Source of the DNA: Achromobacter seleniivolatilans
GTDB lineage: Bacteria > Pseudomonadota > Gammaproteobacteria > Burkholderiales > Burkholderiaceae_B
Length of the DNA: 64,000 bases
Direction of reading: 5' to 3'
NCBI RefSeq assembly: GCF_030864005.1
Contig: NZ_CP132976.1
Span: forward strand, 248,001-312,000
Shown: piece by piece, positions 25,755 to 34,372 of the stretch
Layout of the letters: each line of letters begins with the position of its first letter
Position numbering within the stretch: position 1 is the first letter of the stretch
Position numbers and translations under genes: made by a program
The notes under the pieces: model-generated
The model's input: the letters and a program-made list of their open reading frames with translations, nothing else
Databases searched by the model: none
Told to the model about the DNA's origin: nothing

Positions 25755-28016
25755 ATGTCGTTGCCTATCGAGTCATTCGAGCCGAACGTCCCGGCCCGCC
25801 AGCAGGAAACACCGTTGTCCTCGCACGTAGACGCCATCGTGTCGAACCGGTGGATGATCATGGCCATCACCATGCTGGCCTTGCTGGGCGCGCTTGCCTA
25901 CGTAATGGTCACGCCGTCGGTCTATTCGGCCGACATCATCGTGCAAGTTGAAGAAGAAATGCCCAACGGGCAGGCTCGAAGCCTGCTTGGGGATGTTTCC
26001 GCCATGTTCGACACCAAGGCGGAAACATCGGGCGAAATGGAAGTGCTGCGTTCGCGTATGGTGGTCGGCCCTGCCGTGGATAAATTCCTGTTGTATATCC
26101 ACGCCAAGCCGCGCTACTTCCCCGTGATTGGGGAATGGCTTGCGCAGCGCTACGAAGCGCTGCCATACCCGTCCAGCCTGCCCCGCGGCGGTTATGCGTG
26201 GGGTGGAGAGTCCATCGCGATTTCGCAGCTGGACGTGCCCAATGAATGGCTGGGCAAGCCGTTTCGCGTGACGGCCAAGGGTGAAGGCCGCTACACGCTG
26301 ACCGACAAGTTCACGGGCGCTACGTTCAATGGCACGGTTGGAAAACCCGAACACTTCCTGCTGCCCGGCGGCGGCGCCATGGATGTGCATATCGACGCCT
26401 TGGGCGGACGTCCGGGCACGGAATTCACGGTGTCGCGCAGCTCGCGCCTGGCAGCGATTGAAGACGTGCAGTCACACATGGGCATCTTCGAACGGGGCCG
26501 CGCATCAGGCGTGATCGGCGTCACGCTCGAAGGCAATGACCCGGCGCTGACGACCGCCGTGCTGAATCAGATTGGCCAGGAATATGTGCAGCAAAACGTG
26601 AACCGGAAATCGGCGCAAGCCGAGAAGTCCTTGGGCTTTCTGGAGCAGCAGCTGCCGATTCTGAAAGGCGAACTGGACGCCGCCGAGACCAAGTACAACG
26701 CGCTGCGCAATAAGCGCGGAACGATTGACCTTAGCGAAGAGGCCAAACTGATTCTGGCGCAATCGGTGGACGCGCAAACCAAGGTGATGGAACTGCGCTC
26801 CAAGCGTCAGGAACTGATTACCCGTTTTGCGCCGACGCATCCGAGCATCATTGCCATCGATCGGCAGATTGCCTCGTTGTCGGGCGACGTCAGCCGCATC
26901 GGCAACAACATCAAGCAACTGCCTGACCTGGAGCAGGATGTGGTGCGCCTGGTGCGTGATGTGCGGGTCAATACCGAGCTGTATACGGGCTTGCTGAACA
27001 ACGCCCAGCAGTTGCGCCTGATTCGCGCCGGCAAGGTGGGCAACGTGCGCATCCTGGATGCCGCGGTGCAGCCGGACCGCCCCGTGCGCCCCAAGGCCGC
27101 GATCATCATCGGCGTGGCGACTGCCATCGGCCTGATCTTCGGCATGTTGTGCGCCTTTGTCCGCAATGCGTTGTTTGGCGGGTTGTCTGAGCCTGAAGAC
27201 GTGGAGCGCTACACCGGCCTGCCGGTGCTGGCTGCGATTCCCTACAGTGATATTCAGGACAAGCTATGGCGCCGCAGCCGGCGCAAGAACGCCACCGTGC
27301 CTGCGCTACTGGCGCAAAGCCAAGGCAATGCGCCACCCATTGAAAGCCTGCGGTCATTCCGCAATGTGCTGCAAGCGTCGTTGCGCCAATCGGCCAACAA
27401 CATGGTGATGTTTACGGGCCCGGTTGCCGGAGTGGGTAAATCGTTCCTGTCGGCCAACTTCGCGTTCATTCAGGGCGGCGTGGGAAAACGTGTGTTGCTG
27501 ATCGATGCCGACTTCCGCAAGGGTCAGCTCAATCGCTATTTTGGCGTGCCCAAGGAAGACGGCCTGTTCGAAGTGCTGTCGGGCACGGTTCCGCTGGCCA
27601 ACGTCAGAAAGCACAGCGTGTCCGAAGGCGTGGACTTCATTGCAACGGGCGCGGTCACCTTTGACCCGTCCGAATTGCTGGCGTCTCCGGTGTTTGGCGC
27701 GACGCTGCGTGAGCTGTCTTCGCAGTACGACATGGTGATTCTGGACACAGCGCCTGTGCTGTCGTCGCCGGATGCGGCGCTCGTGGGCACGCACGCCGCG
27801 GCGGTCATGGTCGTGGTTCGGTCCGGCATGAATACCGTAGGAGAAATTCGCGAGACGGCCAAGCGGCTGATTCAAGCGGGCGCGCCGGTGGATGGCGTGC
27901 TGTTCAACGGCTTGAAACTGATGCCGGAGCGCTTCGGCTTCCGGTCCAAGTACGGCAGTTACCGATACTCCCGTGCAGCGTATTACGGCGATTTCAAACA
28001 GAACGGCCCCAAATGA
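25755..28016 (+). CDS. wzc: Wzc-type tyrosine autokinase / polysaccharide co-polymerase
   Basis: A 753-residue BY-kinase. The first transmembrane helix is at about 33-54, followed by a long periplasmic Wzz-like region with coiled coil and a second helix near 455-480. The cytoplasmic kinase has Walker A GPVAGVGKS (about 555-563), Walker A' VLLIDADFRKGQ, and Walker B MVILDTAP. The C-terminal tyrosine cluster has Tyr733, 736, 738, 743 and 744. It controls polymer length and export together with Wza. GGAGAG precedes the chosen ATG. No wzb-like phosphatase gene is found between wza and wzc or elsewhere in the window, unlike the enterobacterial order. Confidence 0.95.
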   Translation: MSLPIESFEPNVPARQQETPLSSHVDAIVSNRWMIMAITMLALLGALAYVMVTPSVYSADIIVQVEEEMPNGQARSLLGDVSAMFDTKAETSGEMEVLRSRMVVGPAVDKFLLYIHAKPRYFPVIGEWLAQRYEALPYPSSLPRGGYAWGGESIAISQLDVPNEWLGKPFRVTAKGEGRYTLTDKFTGATFNGTVGKPEHFLLPGGGAMDVHIDALGGRPGTEFTVSRSSRLAAIEDVQSHMGIFERGRASGVIGVTLEGNDPALTTAVLNQIGQEYVQQNVNRKSAQAEKSLGFLEQQLPILKGELDAAETKYNALRNKRGTIDLSEEAKLILAQSVDAQTKVMELRSKRQELITRFAPTHPSIIAIDRQIASLSGDVSRIGNNIKQLPDLEQDVVRLVRDVRVNTELYTGLLNNAQQLRLIRAGKVGNVRILDAAVQPDRPVRPKAAIIIGVATAIGLIFGMLCAFVRNALFGGLSEPEDVERYTGLPVLAAIPYSDIQDKLWRRSRRKNATVPALLAQSQGNAPPIESLRSFRNVLQASLRQSANNMVMFTGPVAGVGKSFLSANFAFIQGGVGKRVLLIDADFRKGQLNRYFGVPKEDGLFEVLSGTVPLANVRKHSVSEGVDFIATGAVTFDPSELLASPVFGATLRELSSQYDMVILDTAPVLSSPDAALVGTHAAAVMVVVRSGMNTVGEIRETAKRLIQAGAPVDGVLFNGLKLMPERFGFRSKYGSYRYSRAAYYGDFKQNGPK

Positions 28017-28036
28017 CGCCACCCGGAGAAACTGGC

Positions 28037-29440
28037 ATGCACGGAACTTTTGGCTGGGATACCCCGCAAATTCTGGATGCGGTTTTCAAGGCTTATGACA
28101 TACGCGGCACGGTGCCGGACGAAATTGATGCGCGCTTTGCCCATAGCTTGGGCATGGCCGCAGGCACCCAGGCCCGTCAGCAAGGGGCGCGTTCCATCGT
28201 GGTGGGTCGCGATGGCCGCCTGAGCAGTGTGGAACTGGCGGCCGCACTGCAAGCCGGGCTGCGCTCGGCCGGCATGCACGTGATCGACATAGGCATGGCG
28301 ACGACGCCGATGATGTATTTCGCAGCGCGTCTGTTGGACACGGGTGCTGGCATCGCGGTGACGGGCAGCCACAATCCGCCAGCGCACAACGGCTTCAAGA
28401 TCGTGTTGGAGGGGGCATCGCGGTACGGAGAAGGCATTACCGCTTTGCGCGATGCCATGCGCCTGCCGATCGAGTCTGCACGCACGGCGGGCGGACGCAC
28501 GCAGATGCAGATCATGCCCTGCTATTCCGCCCGATTGGTGGGCGACATCAGGATGTCGCGCCCCATGAAGATCGCGATCGATTGCGGCAGCGGCGTGGCG
28601 GGCGCGGTGGCCCCGGCACTGTTTCGCGCGCTGGGTTGCGAAGTGACCGAGCTGTTCTGCGAAGTGGATGGATCGTTTCCGGGACATCATCCAGATCCGG
28701 CCGATCCGCATAATTTGCAAGATTTGATCTATTGCCTGCGCTATTCCGACTGCGAGGTCGGTTTGGCCTTTGATGGCGACGGGGACCGCCTGGGGGTGGT
28801 GACGAAATCGGGTCAGATCATCTGGCCCGACCGTCAACTGATCTTGTTTGCGCGCGACGTACTGGCGCGCAACCCGGGCGCAGAAATCATCTACGACGTG
28901 AAATGCAGCCGCCATGTGGCCCGAGCCATTGCCGAGGCCGGGGGTAAACCCACCATGTGGAAAACGGGGCATTCGCTGATCAAAGCCAAGATGCGCGAGA
29001 CGGGAGCGCTACTTGCTGGAGAGATGAGCGGTCACATTTTCTTCAAAGAGCGCTGGTACGGATTTGACGACGGGATTTATGCGGCCGCCCGGCTGCTGGA
29101 AATTCTATCGGCAGCTCCGGACCCTTCGGGATTGCTGGAAAGCTTGCCGCAATCTTGCTCAACACCCGAAATCAAGCTGGAAACCGCCGAAGGCGAACAT
29201 TTCGCCCTGGTCCAGATGCTGCGCGAGCAGGGGCAGTTCCCTGACGCGCTGTCCATCAACGACCTGGATGGTATGCGGGTGGACTATGCCGACGGCTTTG
29301 GCCTGGCGCGTCCATCCAACACCACGCCGACGGTGGTATTGCGTTTTGAAGGAGACACCGTGGCCGCGTTGGCCCGTATCGAGGAGGACTTCCGCAATGC
29401 GTTCCGGCGTATTGCACCTCACGTTCGTTTACCGTTCTAG
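28037..29440 (+). CDS. manB: Phosphomannomutase / phosphoglucomutase
   Basis: A 467-residue alpha-D-phosphohexomutase. The catalytic serine loop GIAVTGSHNPPAHNGFK, the metal loop LAFDGDGDRLGVV, the sugar loop LAGEMSGHIFF and the phosphate loop in RPSNTTPTVVLRFEG are all present. It interconverts mannose-6-P and mannose-1-P (and probably the glucose forms), feeding manC. The ATG at 28037 has GGAG eight nt upstream; an ATG at 28013 overlaps the wzc stop but lacks a ribosome site, so I prefer 28037. Also called cpsG or algC in related loci. Confidence 0.92.
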   Translation: MHGTFGWDTPQILDAVFKAYDIRGTVPDEIDARFAHSLGMAAGTQARQQGARSIVVGRDGRLSSVELAAALQAGLRSAGMHVIDIGMATTPMMYFAARLLDTGAGIAVTGSHNPPAHNGFKIVLEGASRYGEGITALRDAMRLPIESARTAGGRTQMQIMPCYSARLVGDIRMSRPMKIAIDCGSGVAGAVAPALFRALGCEVTELFCEVDGSFPGHHPDPADPHNLQDLIYCLRYSDCEVGLAFDGDGDRLGVVTKSGQIIWPDRQLILFARDVLARNPGAEIIYDVKCSRHVARAIAEAGGKPTMWKTGHSLIKAKMRETGALLAGEMSGHIFFKERWYGFDDGIYAAARLLEILSAAPDPSGLLESLPQSCSTPEIKLETAEGEHFALVQMLREQGQFPDALSINDLDGMRVDYADGFGLARPSNTTPTVVLRFEGDTVAALARIEEDFRNAFRRIAPHVRLPF

Positions 29441-29452
29441 GAGCATCACGCG

Positions 29453-31120
29453 ATGGGTAAGGCCAACTTTGCTATTGAGGCGTTAAGGGCGAATTCCGGT
29501 CTGGCGGACAGTCTTGAGTGGCTGGCGTTTGCGCAAGCTGCCAAAGCCGCCGATGTGGATGCCGGTACGTTGAAAGTGATCGAAGCGGCGGGTTTGTGCG
29601 TCGACCTGACGATGCAGCGACAGTCTGCCGCGCTGGACGCCGCCGCCCTGAATCTGTTGCAGGCGCGCGGGCTGGCCGATGCACGGCACGCCCTGTTTTC
29701 TGGTGACGCGGTTAACTGGACCGAAGGCAAACCGGCGTGGCATACCGCCTTGCGCGCTGGGCGGACCCGCGAGCAGCCCGATGGGCAGGATGCGGACTCC
29801 GTCTGCGAGTATTCGCGCATGACCGACTTTGTTCGGCGTGTGGACCAGACGGCGGATTTCTCTACCGTGCTGCACATAGGCATCGGTGGCAGTGACTGGG
29901 GCCCCAGGCTTGCGATTCAAGCTTTCGGCGGCCCGTCGCAACGTCGCCAGATCCGCTTCGTATCCAATATTGATGGCCATGCCTTTCACGACGCCGTGGC
30001 GGGGCTGGACCCGCGCCGTTGCCTGGTGGTCGTGTCGTCCAAGTCCTTTACCACGGCCGAGACCCTGCACAATGCGCGCGCGGCCATCGCGTGGCTTAAG
30101 CAGGGCGGCGTGACGGACGTGTCTGAACATCTGGCCGCGGTGACGGCAAATGTGTCCGCAGCCCGCGCGCTGGGCGTGCCGGACAGCCAGGTATTCAAGA
30201 TGTGCGATTGGGTGGGCGGGCGTTATTCGGTCTGGTCGGTTGCCGGGCTGTCGATCGCGCTGACAGTGGGCGCCGATGTGCTGATTGGAATGCGGGCCGG
30301 CGCCGAGGCCATGGACCAGCATTTTCAGCAAGCGCCGTTTGCGGCAAATGCGCCGATCCAGCTGGCATTGGCGGGTCTCGTCAATTGCAGTGTGCTGGGA
30401 AGCAATTCCTTGAACATCGCGGCCTACAGCGCGCGCTTATTGCATTTGGTGACCTACTTGCAGCAGCTGGAGATGGAATCGCTGGGCAAGCGGGTGGCAG
30501 GCGATGGCGCGGCGGTGGGCGTGCCTACGGCGCCCATCATCTGGGGCATGCCGGGCACGGACGGCCAACACACCTTCTTCCAGTGGCTGCATCAAAGTGA
30601 AGACGGCGCGCCGGTGGATTTCATCGCCAGTTTGCAGGGTCATACCGACAGCCCGGACGCGCACCGCATGCTGCTGGCCAATTGCCTGGCACAGCGTCAA
30701 GCCTTGTTGCGCGGCAAAAGCCTGGAGCAAGCGCTGCTGGACGTGGCGCATATTGATGACCAGGAACGCGCACTGAGTCTGGCGCAGCACATGGTTCATC
30801 CGGGCGGGCGGCCGTCCACGCTCATCGTCTTGCGCCAGCTGGACCCGCGCGGCCTGGGCGCTTTGCTGGCGCTGTATGAACACAAAGTGTTTGTGCAAAG
30901 CGTGGTCTGGGGGATCAACCCCTTTGACCAGTGGGGCGTCGAATTGGGTAAACGCCTGGCGACTGGCATTGAACGCGAATTGGCGGTGCCCGTGTCGGCC
31001 GGGGTGGTTGACTGGGGGCACGATGCTTCCACATCGTATTGGATCGACCGCTACCGCGGCCATGCTCAGGCGCCACGTTCGCGCCATGCGTGGGTGCCGG
31101 GCATGGCAGCGCATCTGTAG
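29453..31120 (+). CDS. pgi: Glucose-6-phosphate isomerase
   Basis: A 555-residue phosphoglucose isomerase interconverting glucose-6-P and fructose-6-P. LHIGIGGSDWGPRLAIQAF, VVSSKSFTTAETLHNARAAI, the GGRYSVWSVAGLSIA signature, GMPGTDGQHTFFQWLHQ (catalytic His) and NPFDQWGVELGKRLA are intact. It follows manB by 12 bp with GGAG before the ATG and is followed by galE 11 bp on. Inside this operon it links central sugar phosphates to mannose and glucose nucleotide precursors. The cell may have another copy elsewhere. Confidence 0.95.
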   Translation: MGKANFAIEALRANSGLADSLEWLAFAQAAKAADVDAGTLKVIEAAGLCVDLTMQRQSAALDAAALNLLQARGLADARHALFSGDAVNWTEGKPAWHTALRAGRTREQPDGQDADSVCEYSRMTDFVRRVDQTADFSTVLHIGIGGSDWGPRLAIQAFGGPSQRRQIRFVSNIDGHAFHDAVAGLDPRRCLVVVSSKSFTTAETLHNARAAIAWLKQGGVTDVSEHLAAVTANVSAARALGVPDSQVFKMCDWVGGRYSVWSVAGLSIALTVGADVLIGMRAGAEAMDQHFQQAPFAANAPIQLALAGLVNCSVLGSNSLNIAAYSARLLHLVTYLQQLEMESLGKRVAGDGAAVGVPTAPIIWGMPGTDGQHTFFQWLHQSEDGAPVDFIASLQGHTDSPDAHRMLLANCLAQRQALLRGKSLEQALLDVAHIDDQERALSLAQHMVHPGGRPSTLIVLRQLDPRGLGALLALYEHKVFVQSVVWGINPFDQWGVELGKRLATGIERELAVPVSAGVVDWGHDASTSYWIDRYRGHAQAPRSRHAWVPGMAAHL

Positions 31121-31131
31121 CGGAGGCGGGT

Positions 31132-32193
31132 ATGGCAGACATGCAAGTGCTGGTCACTGGCGGTGCGGGCTATATCGGCACGCACACGCTGGTGGCGATG
31201 CTGGCGGCGGGCCAGCGGCCGCTGGTGTTGGATAACTTCAGCAATGGCTGCCGCGAGGCCGTCCGCCGTGTGGAACGGCTGTGTGGTGTGCCAATACCGC
31301 TGATCGAAGGCGATATCCGCACGCCCGGCTTGGCCGAATCGGTGCTGGCCGATTCGGCGGCCCGCGGCGCGCCGATAGACGCGGTGCTGCACCTTGCGGG
31401 CTGCAAAGCCGTGGGCGAGTCGGTGGCGGACCCCTTGAAGTACTACGACAACAATGTCACGGGCTCCATGGTATTGCTGCAAGCCATGCGCTATGCGGGT
31501 GTAGGGCGGCTGGTGTTCAGCTCGTCGGCCACGGTGTATGGCGAACCGCGCTACCTGCCCTTTACCGAGGCGCATCCGCTGGCGCCGGCCAATCCGTATG
31601 GGCGCACCAAATTGATGGTGGAAGACATGCTGCGTGATGTTTGCGCGGCGGACCCGGCATTCAGTGCGGTGGTCTTGCGCTATTTCAATCCGATCGGCGC
31701 GCACCCCAGCGGGCAGATCGGCGAAAGCCCGCGAGACATTCCTAACAACCTGTTCCCCTTCATCACGCAGGTCGCCGTGGGCCGCCAGCCCTTCCTGCGG
31801 TTGTTCGGCGACGACTACGACACGGCCGACGGCACCGGCGTGCGCGATTACCTGCATGTGATGGACCTGGCGCAGGGGCATGTGCTGGCCTTGTCCTATG
31901 CTGCGGATCATCCCGGCTTTGTGGCGGTGAACCTGGGCACGGGGCAGGGTACCAGCGTGCTGGAATTGGTGCAGGCGTTTGAGGGAGCCAGCGGCTGCCA
32001 GATCCCGGTACGCAGGCTGGCCCGGCGTCCGGGCGATGTCGCAAGCACCTGGGCCGACCCGGCCTTGGCAGCGTCGTTGCTGGGCTGGCGCAGTACCCTG
32101 GACGTGGCCGCGATGTGCGCCGATGGCTGGCGCTGGCAGCAGGGCAATCCGCAGGGCTACGAAGCTGACGAGGCAAGCCAGGCCGCCGCATAA
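31132..32193 (+). CDS. galE: UDP-glucose 4-epimerase
   Basis: A 353-residue extended SDR epimerase. The NAD-binding QVLVTGGAGYIGTHTLVAML, the catalytic Ser in VFSSSATVYGEPRYLPF and the NPYGRTKLMVEDML (YxxxK) segment are intact. FNPIGAHPSGQIGE and GTGVRDYLHVMDLAQGH are GalE hallmarks. It makes UDP-galactose for the polymer. CGGAGGCGGG lies just before the chosen ATG at 31132. It is the last gene of the plus-strand arm. Confidence 0.95.
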   Translation: MADMQVLVTGGAGYIGTHTLVAMLAAGQRPLVLDNFSNGCREAVRRVERLCGVPIPLIEGDIRTPGLAESVLADSAARGAPIDAVLHLAGCKAVGESVADPLKYYDNNVTGSMVLLQAMRYAGVGRLVFSSSATVYGEPRYLPFTEAHPLAPANPYGRTKLMVEDMLRDVCAADPAFSAVVLRYFNPIGAHPSGQIGESPRDIPNNLFPFITQVAVGRQPFLRLFGDDYDTADGTGVRDYLHVMDLAQGHVLALSYAADHPGFVAVNLGTGQGTSVLELVQAFEGASGCQIPVRRLARRPGDVASTWADPALAASLLGWRSTLDVAAMCADGWRWQQGNPQGYEADEASQAAA

Positions 32194-32266
32194 CCCCAAT
32201 GCCGTGTCGGAAGGATTCCGGGATGGGGCGCAAGCGGTTACAGTTGACGGAAATATTGCGAAGCAA

Positions 32267-32299
32267 CATTGCCCAGCCGGCCCCGCCGGCTGGGCAATG
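32267..32299. terminator. Strong hairpin after galE
   Basis: A perfect 15-bp inverted repeat CATTGCCCAGCCGGC / GCCGGCTGGGCAATG with a 3-nt loop, 74 bp after galE and 78 bp before the serine acetyltransferase gene. There is no T tract, so it is either an imperfect or Rho-assisted terminator of the plus-strand exopolysaccharide arm or an RNA-stabilising stem. Confidence 0.5.
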
Positions 32300-32376
32300 C
32301 ACCGTCAGCGAGGCACAACCATGTTTGATTTTGATCCGTATGCCGGATTCATCGGCGTCCGTTCGGGGCAGTGGCA

Positions 32377-33324
32377 ATGAGCGGCCCGACCTATATTCCG
32401 CCCGCCCATTGGAACCTGGACAGTATCGTGTCCGGTCTGCGCGATGCGCGGGTGGCGTGGCGCGGCCCCCGCGGCCGCCTGCGTGAAGACGCCGGCCTGC
32501 GCGAGTTTCCATCGCAGGAAAGCCTGCGCCAGATCATCAAAGACCTCTGTGGGGCCTTGTTCCCAATGCGCCTGGGTCCGATAGACCTGCGCGAAGAGGT
32601 CGAAGACTTCTACGTCGGTCATACCATCGGCGCTGCGCTGGATGCGCTCTTGCATCAGGTCCGTCTTGAACTGCAATACGTCGGGCGTCATGATCAGGCC
32701 GACCCCGTGGACACTCAGCAACGCGCGATTGAAATCGTGCGGCAGTTCGGCGCCGAGTTGCCGCGCGTGCGCGCCGCGCTGGATCTGGACGTGACCGCCG
32801 CCTATCAAGGCGACCCCGCAGCGCACAGTGTCGACGAAGTGCTGCTCTGTTATCCGGGCGTGGCGGCGATGATCCATCATCGTCTGGCCAACGTGCTGTA
32901 TCGCCTGAACGTACCGATGCTGGCCCGCATCGTGGCCGAAATCGCGCATGCAGACACGGGTATCGACATCCACCCTGGCGCCACCATTGGCCGCAGCTTT
33001 TTCATTGATCACGGCACAGGCGTCGTCATCGGTGAAACCGCCATCATTGGTGACCGAGTCCGGCTCTATCAAATGGTCACGCTGGGCGCCAAGCGTTTCC
33101 CGCCCGGCGAAAACGGCGAGCTCAAGAAAGGCTTGGCGCGCCACCCCTTGATCGAAGATGACGTGGTGATCTACGCTGGCGCGACGATCCTGGGCCGGGT
33201 CACGATCGGCAAGGGATCGACCATTGGCGGCAACGTCTGGCTGACGCGCAGTGTCGCGCCGGGTAGTAACGTGACGCAGGCCAGTCTGGTCAGCGATATG
33301 CCCGATTGCGGTCTGGGCGGCTGA
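32377..33324 (+). CDS. cysE: Serine O-acetyltransferase (EpsC/CysE type)
   Basis: A 315-residue serine acetyltransferase making O-acetylserine for cysteine synthesis. A helical N-terminal domain (about 1-170) precedes the left-handed beta-helix: IHPGATIGRSFFIDHGTGVV with the catalytic His, then GETAIIGDRVRLYQMVTLGA and AGATILGRVTIGKGSTIGGN-VWLT. It is the longer EpsC form. I chose the ATG at 32377; a GTG two codons earlier is possible. It is separated from galE by a strong hairpin, so it is probably independent of the exopolysaccharide arm. Confidence 0.9.
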   Translation: MSGPTYIPPAHWNLDSIVSGLRDARVAWRGPRGRLREDAGLREFPSQESLRQIIKDLCGALFPMRLGPIDLREEVEDFYVGHTIGAALDALLHQVRLELQYVGRHDQADPVDTQQRAIEIVRQFGAELPRVRAALDLDVTAAYQGDPAAHSVDEVLLCYPGVAAMIHHRLANVLYRLNVPMLARIVAEIAHADTGIDIHPGATIGRSFFIDHGTGVVIGETAIIGDRVRLYQMVTLGAKRFPPGENGELKKGLARHPLIEDDVVIYAGATILGRVTIGKGSTIGGNVWLTRSVAPGSNVTQASLVSDMPDCGLGG

Positions 33325-33392
33325 CGCCGTTTTTGCTTGCGCCTCAGACGCTGCTACGCCAGCTGTGAGGCGGTCAGGACACAGGAGTCAGG

Positions 33393-34211
33393 ATGGATAC
33401 AGGAGTCTCGGATCTAGCCGCCCTGCGCGGCTTTATCGACCGCCACCCGCGTTTGTTCGTGCTGACGGGGGCGGGAGTCAGTACCGATTCCGGTATCCCT
33501 GACTATCGCGATACGGAAGGCGAATGGAAGCGCAAGCCGCCGATGACCTTGCAGACCTTCATGGGCGATGACCTGGCACGCGCCCGCTACTGGGCACGCA
33601 GCATGGTGGGTTGGCGGCGTTTCGGCAGCGTGCAGCCGAATGCCTCGCACCGGGCGCTGGCGCGGCTGGAGTCACGCGGCCATGTCACGGTACTGGTGAC
33701 GCAGAATGTCGACGGCCTGCATGAAGCCGCTGGCAGCCGCGAGGTGGTGGACCTGCATGGCCGGCTGGACGAAGTCCGCTGCATGAACTGTGATTGGCGC
33801 GGCGGCAGGCAGGCGTGGCAGGAAACCCTGCAAGACGCCAATCCCGAATGGACCTCATTGGATGCCACGGATGCGCCAGATGGGGACGCCGATCTGGAAG
33901 GCGAAGACTTCTCGCGCTTCAGCGTCCCCCCGTGCCCGCGTTGCGGCGGCATCGTAAAGCCCGACGTGGTTTTTTTTGGTGAAACCGTACCGCGCGACCG
34001 GGTGGACCGCGCCAACGCCGGGCTCATGAATGCCGACGCCGTGCTGGTCGTGGGATCGTCTCTGATGGTGTATTCGGGCTACCGGTTTGTGACAGCGGCA
34101 TCCCGCAATGGAATGCCGATCGCCGCGATCAACCTGGGCCGGACCCGGGCGGACAGTCTGCTGACCCTGAAGGTGGAACAACCTTGCGCCTTAGCGCTGG
34201 ATGCCCTGTAA
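33393..34211 (+). CDS. SIR2-family NAD-dependent protein deacylase
   Basis: A 272-residue sirtuin. The NAD loop GAGVSTDSGIPDYRD (26-40), TQNVDGLH (103-110) and the catalytic His122 in DLHG are intact. The zinc ribbon uses Cys130/Cys133 and Cys181/Cys184. It removes acyl groups from protein lysines with NAD consumption, in the cytosol. The gap between the two CxxC pairs is long (47 residues) and acidic. The TAA stop is built into the stem of the terminator that follows. Confidence 0.9.
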   Translation: MDTGVSDLAALRGFIDRHPRLFVLTGAGVSTDSGIPDYRDTEGEWKRKPPMTLQTFMGDDLARARYWARSMVGWRRFGSVQPNASHRALARLESRGHVTVLVTQNVDGLHEAAGSREVVDLHGRLDEVRCMNCDWRGGRQAWQETLQDANPEWTSLDATDAPDGDADLEGEDFSRFSVPPCPRCGGIVKPDVVFFGETVPRDRVDRANAGLMNADAVLVVGSSLMVYSGYRFVTAASRNGMPIAAINLGRTRADSLLTLKVEQPCALALDAL

Positions 34212-34236
34212 ACCGGCGTTTCATCGGCCGGTTTTT
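34210..34236 (+). terminator. Rho-independent terminator of the sirtuin gene
   Basis: AAACCGGC (34210-34217) pairs with GCCGGTTT (34227-34234) across a 9-nt loop and runs into five consecutive T residues. The stem begins inside the sirtuin stop codon. Confidence 0.78.
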
Positions 34237-34300
34237 GACCGGTCTAAGCAAGTACCTGTCATATAAGGGTTTTTCGGCGCTGTTACAGACCTTTCCATAG

Positions 34301-34325
34301 GGTTGTCCACAGGAACTGTGGATAA
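34301..34325. promoter_or_regulatory. DnaA-box-like inverted pair
   Basis: TTGTCCACAG-gaa-CTGTGGATAA forms an inverted pair. The right half, read on the minus strand, is TTATCCACA, a perfect DnaA box; the left half differs at one position. The flank GGTTGTCCACAG recurs exactly at 35341-35352 on the other side of the suhB-like gene. DnaA binding is plausible; a simple structural or regulatory role is equally possible. Confidence 0.4.
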
Positions 34326-34372
34326 TTCCTAGGGAATACCCCGATATTTTGACGGGGCTTATTGCGCCGCTG

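Noticed and set aside
34339..34360. CCCCG/CGGGG hairpin as a terminator of the suhB-like gene
   Set aside because: The stem is only 5 bp. The run on the minus strand after it lacks a T tract, so it was not called.
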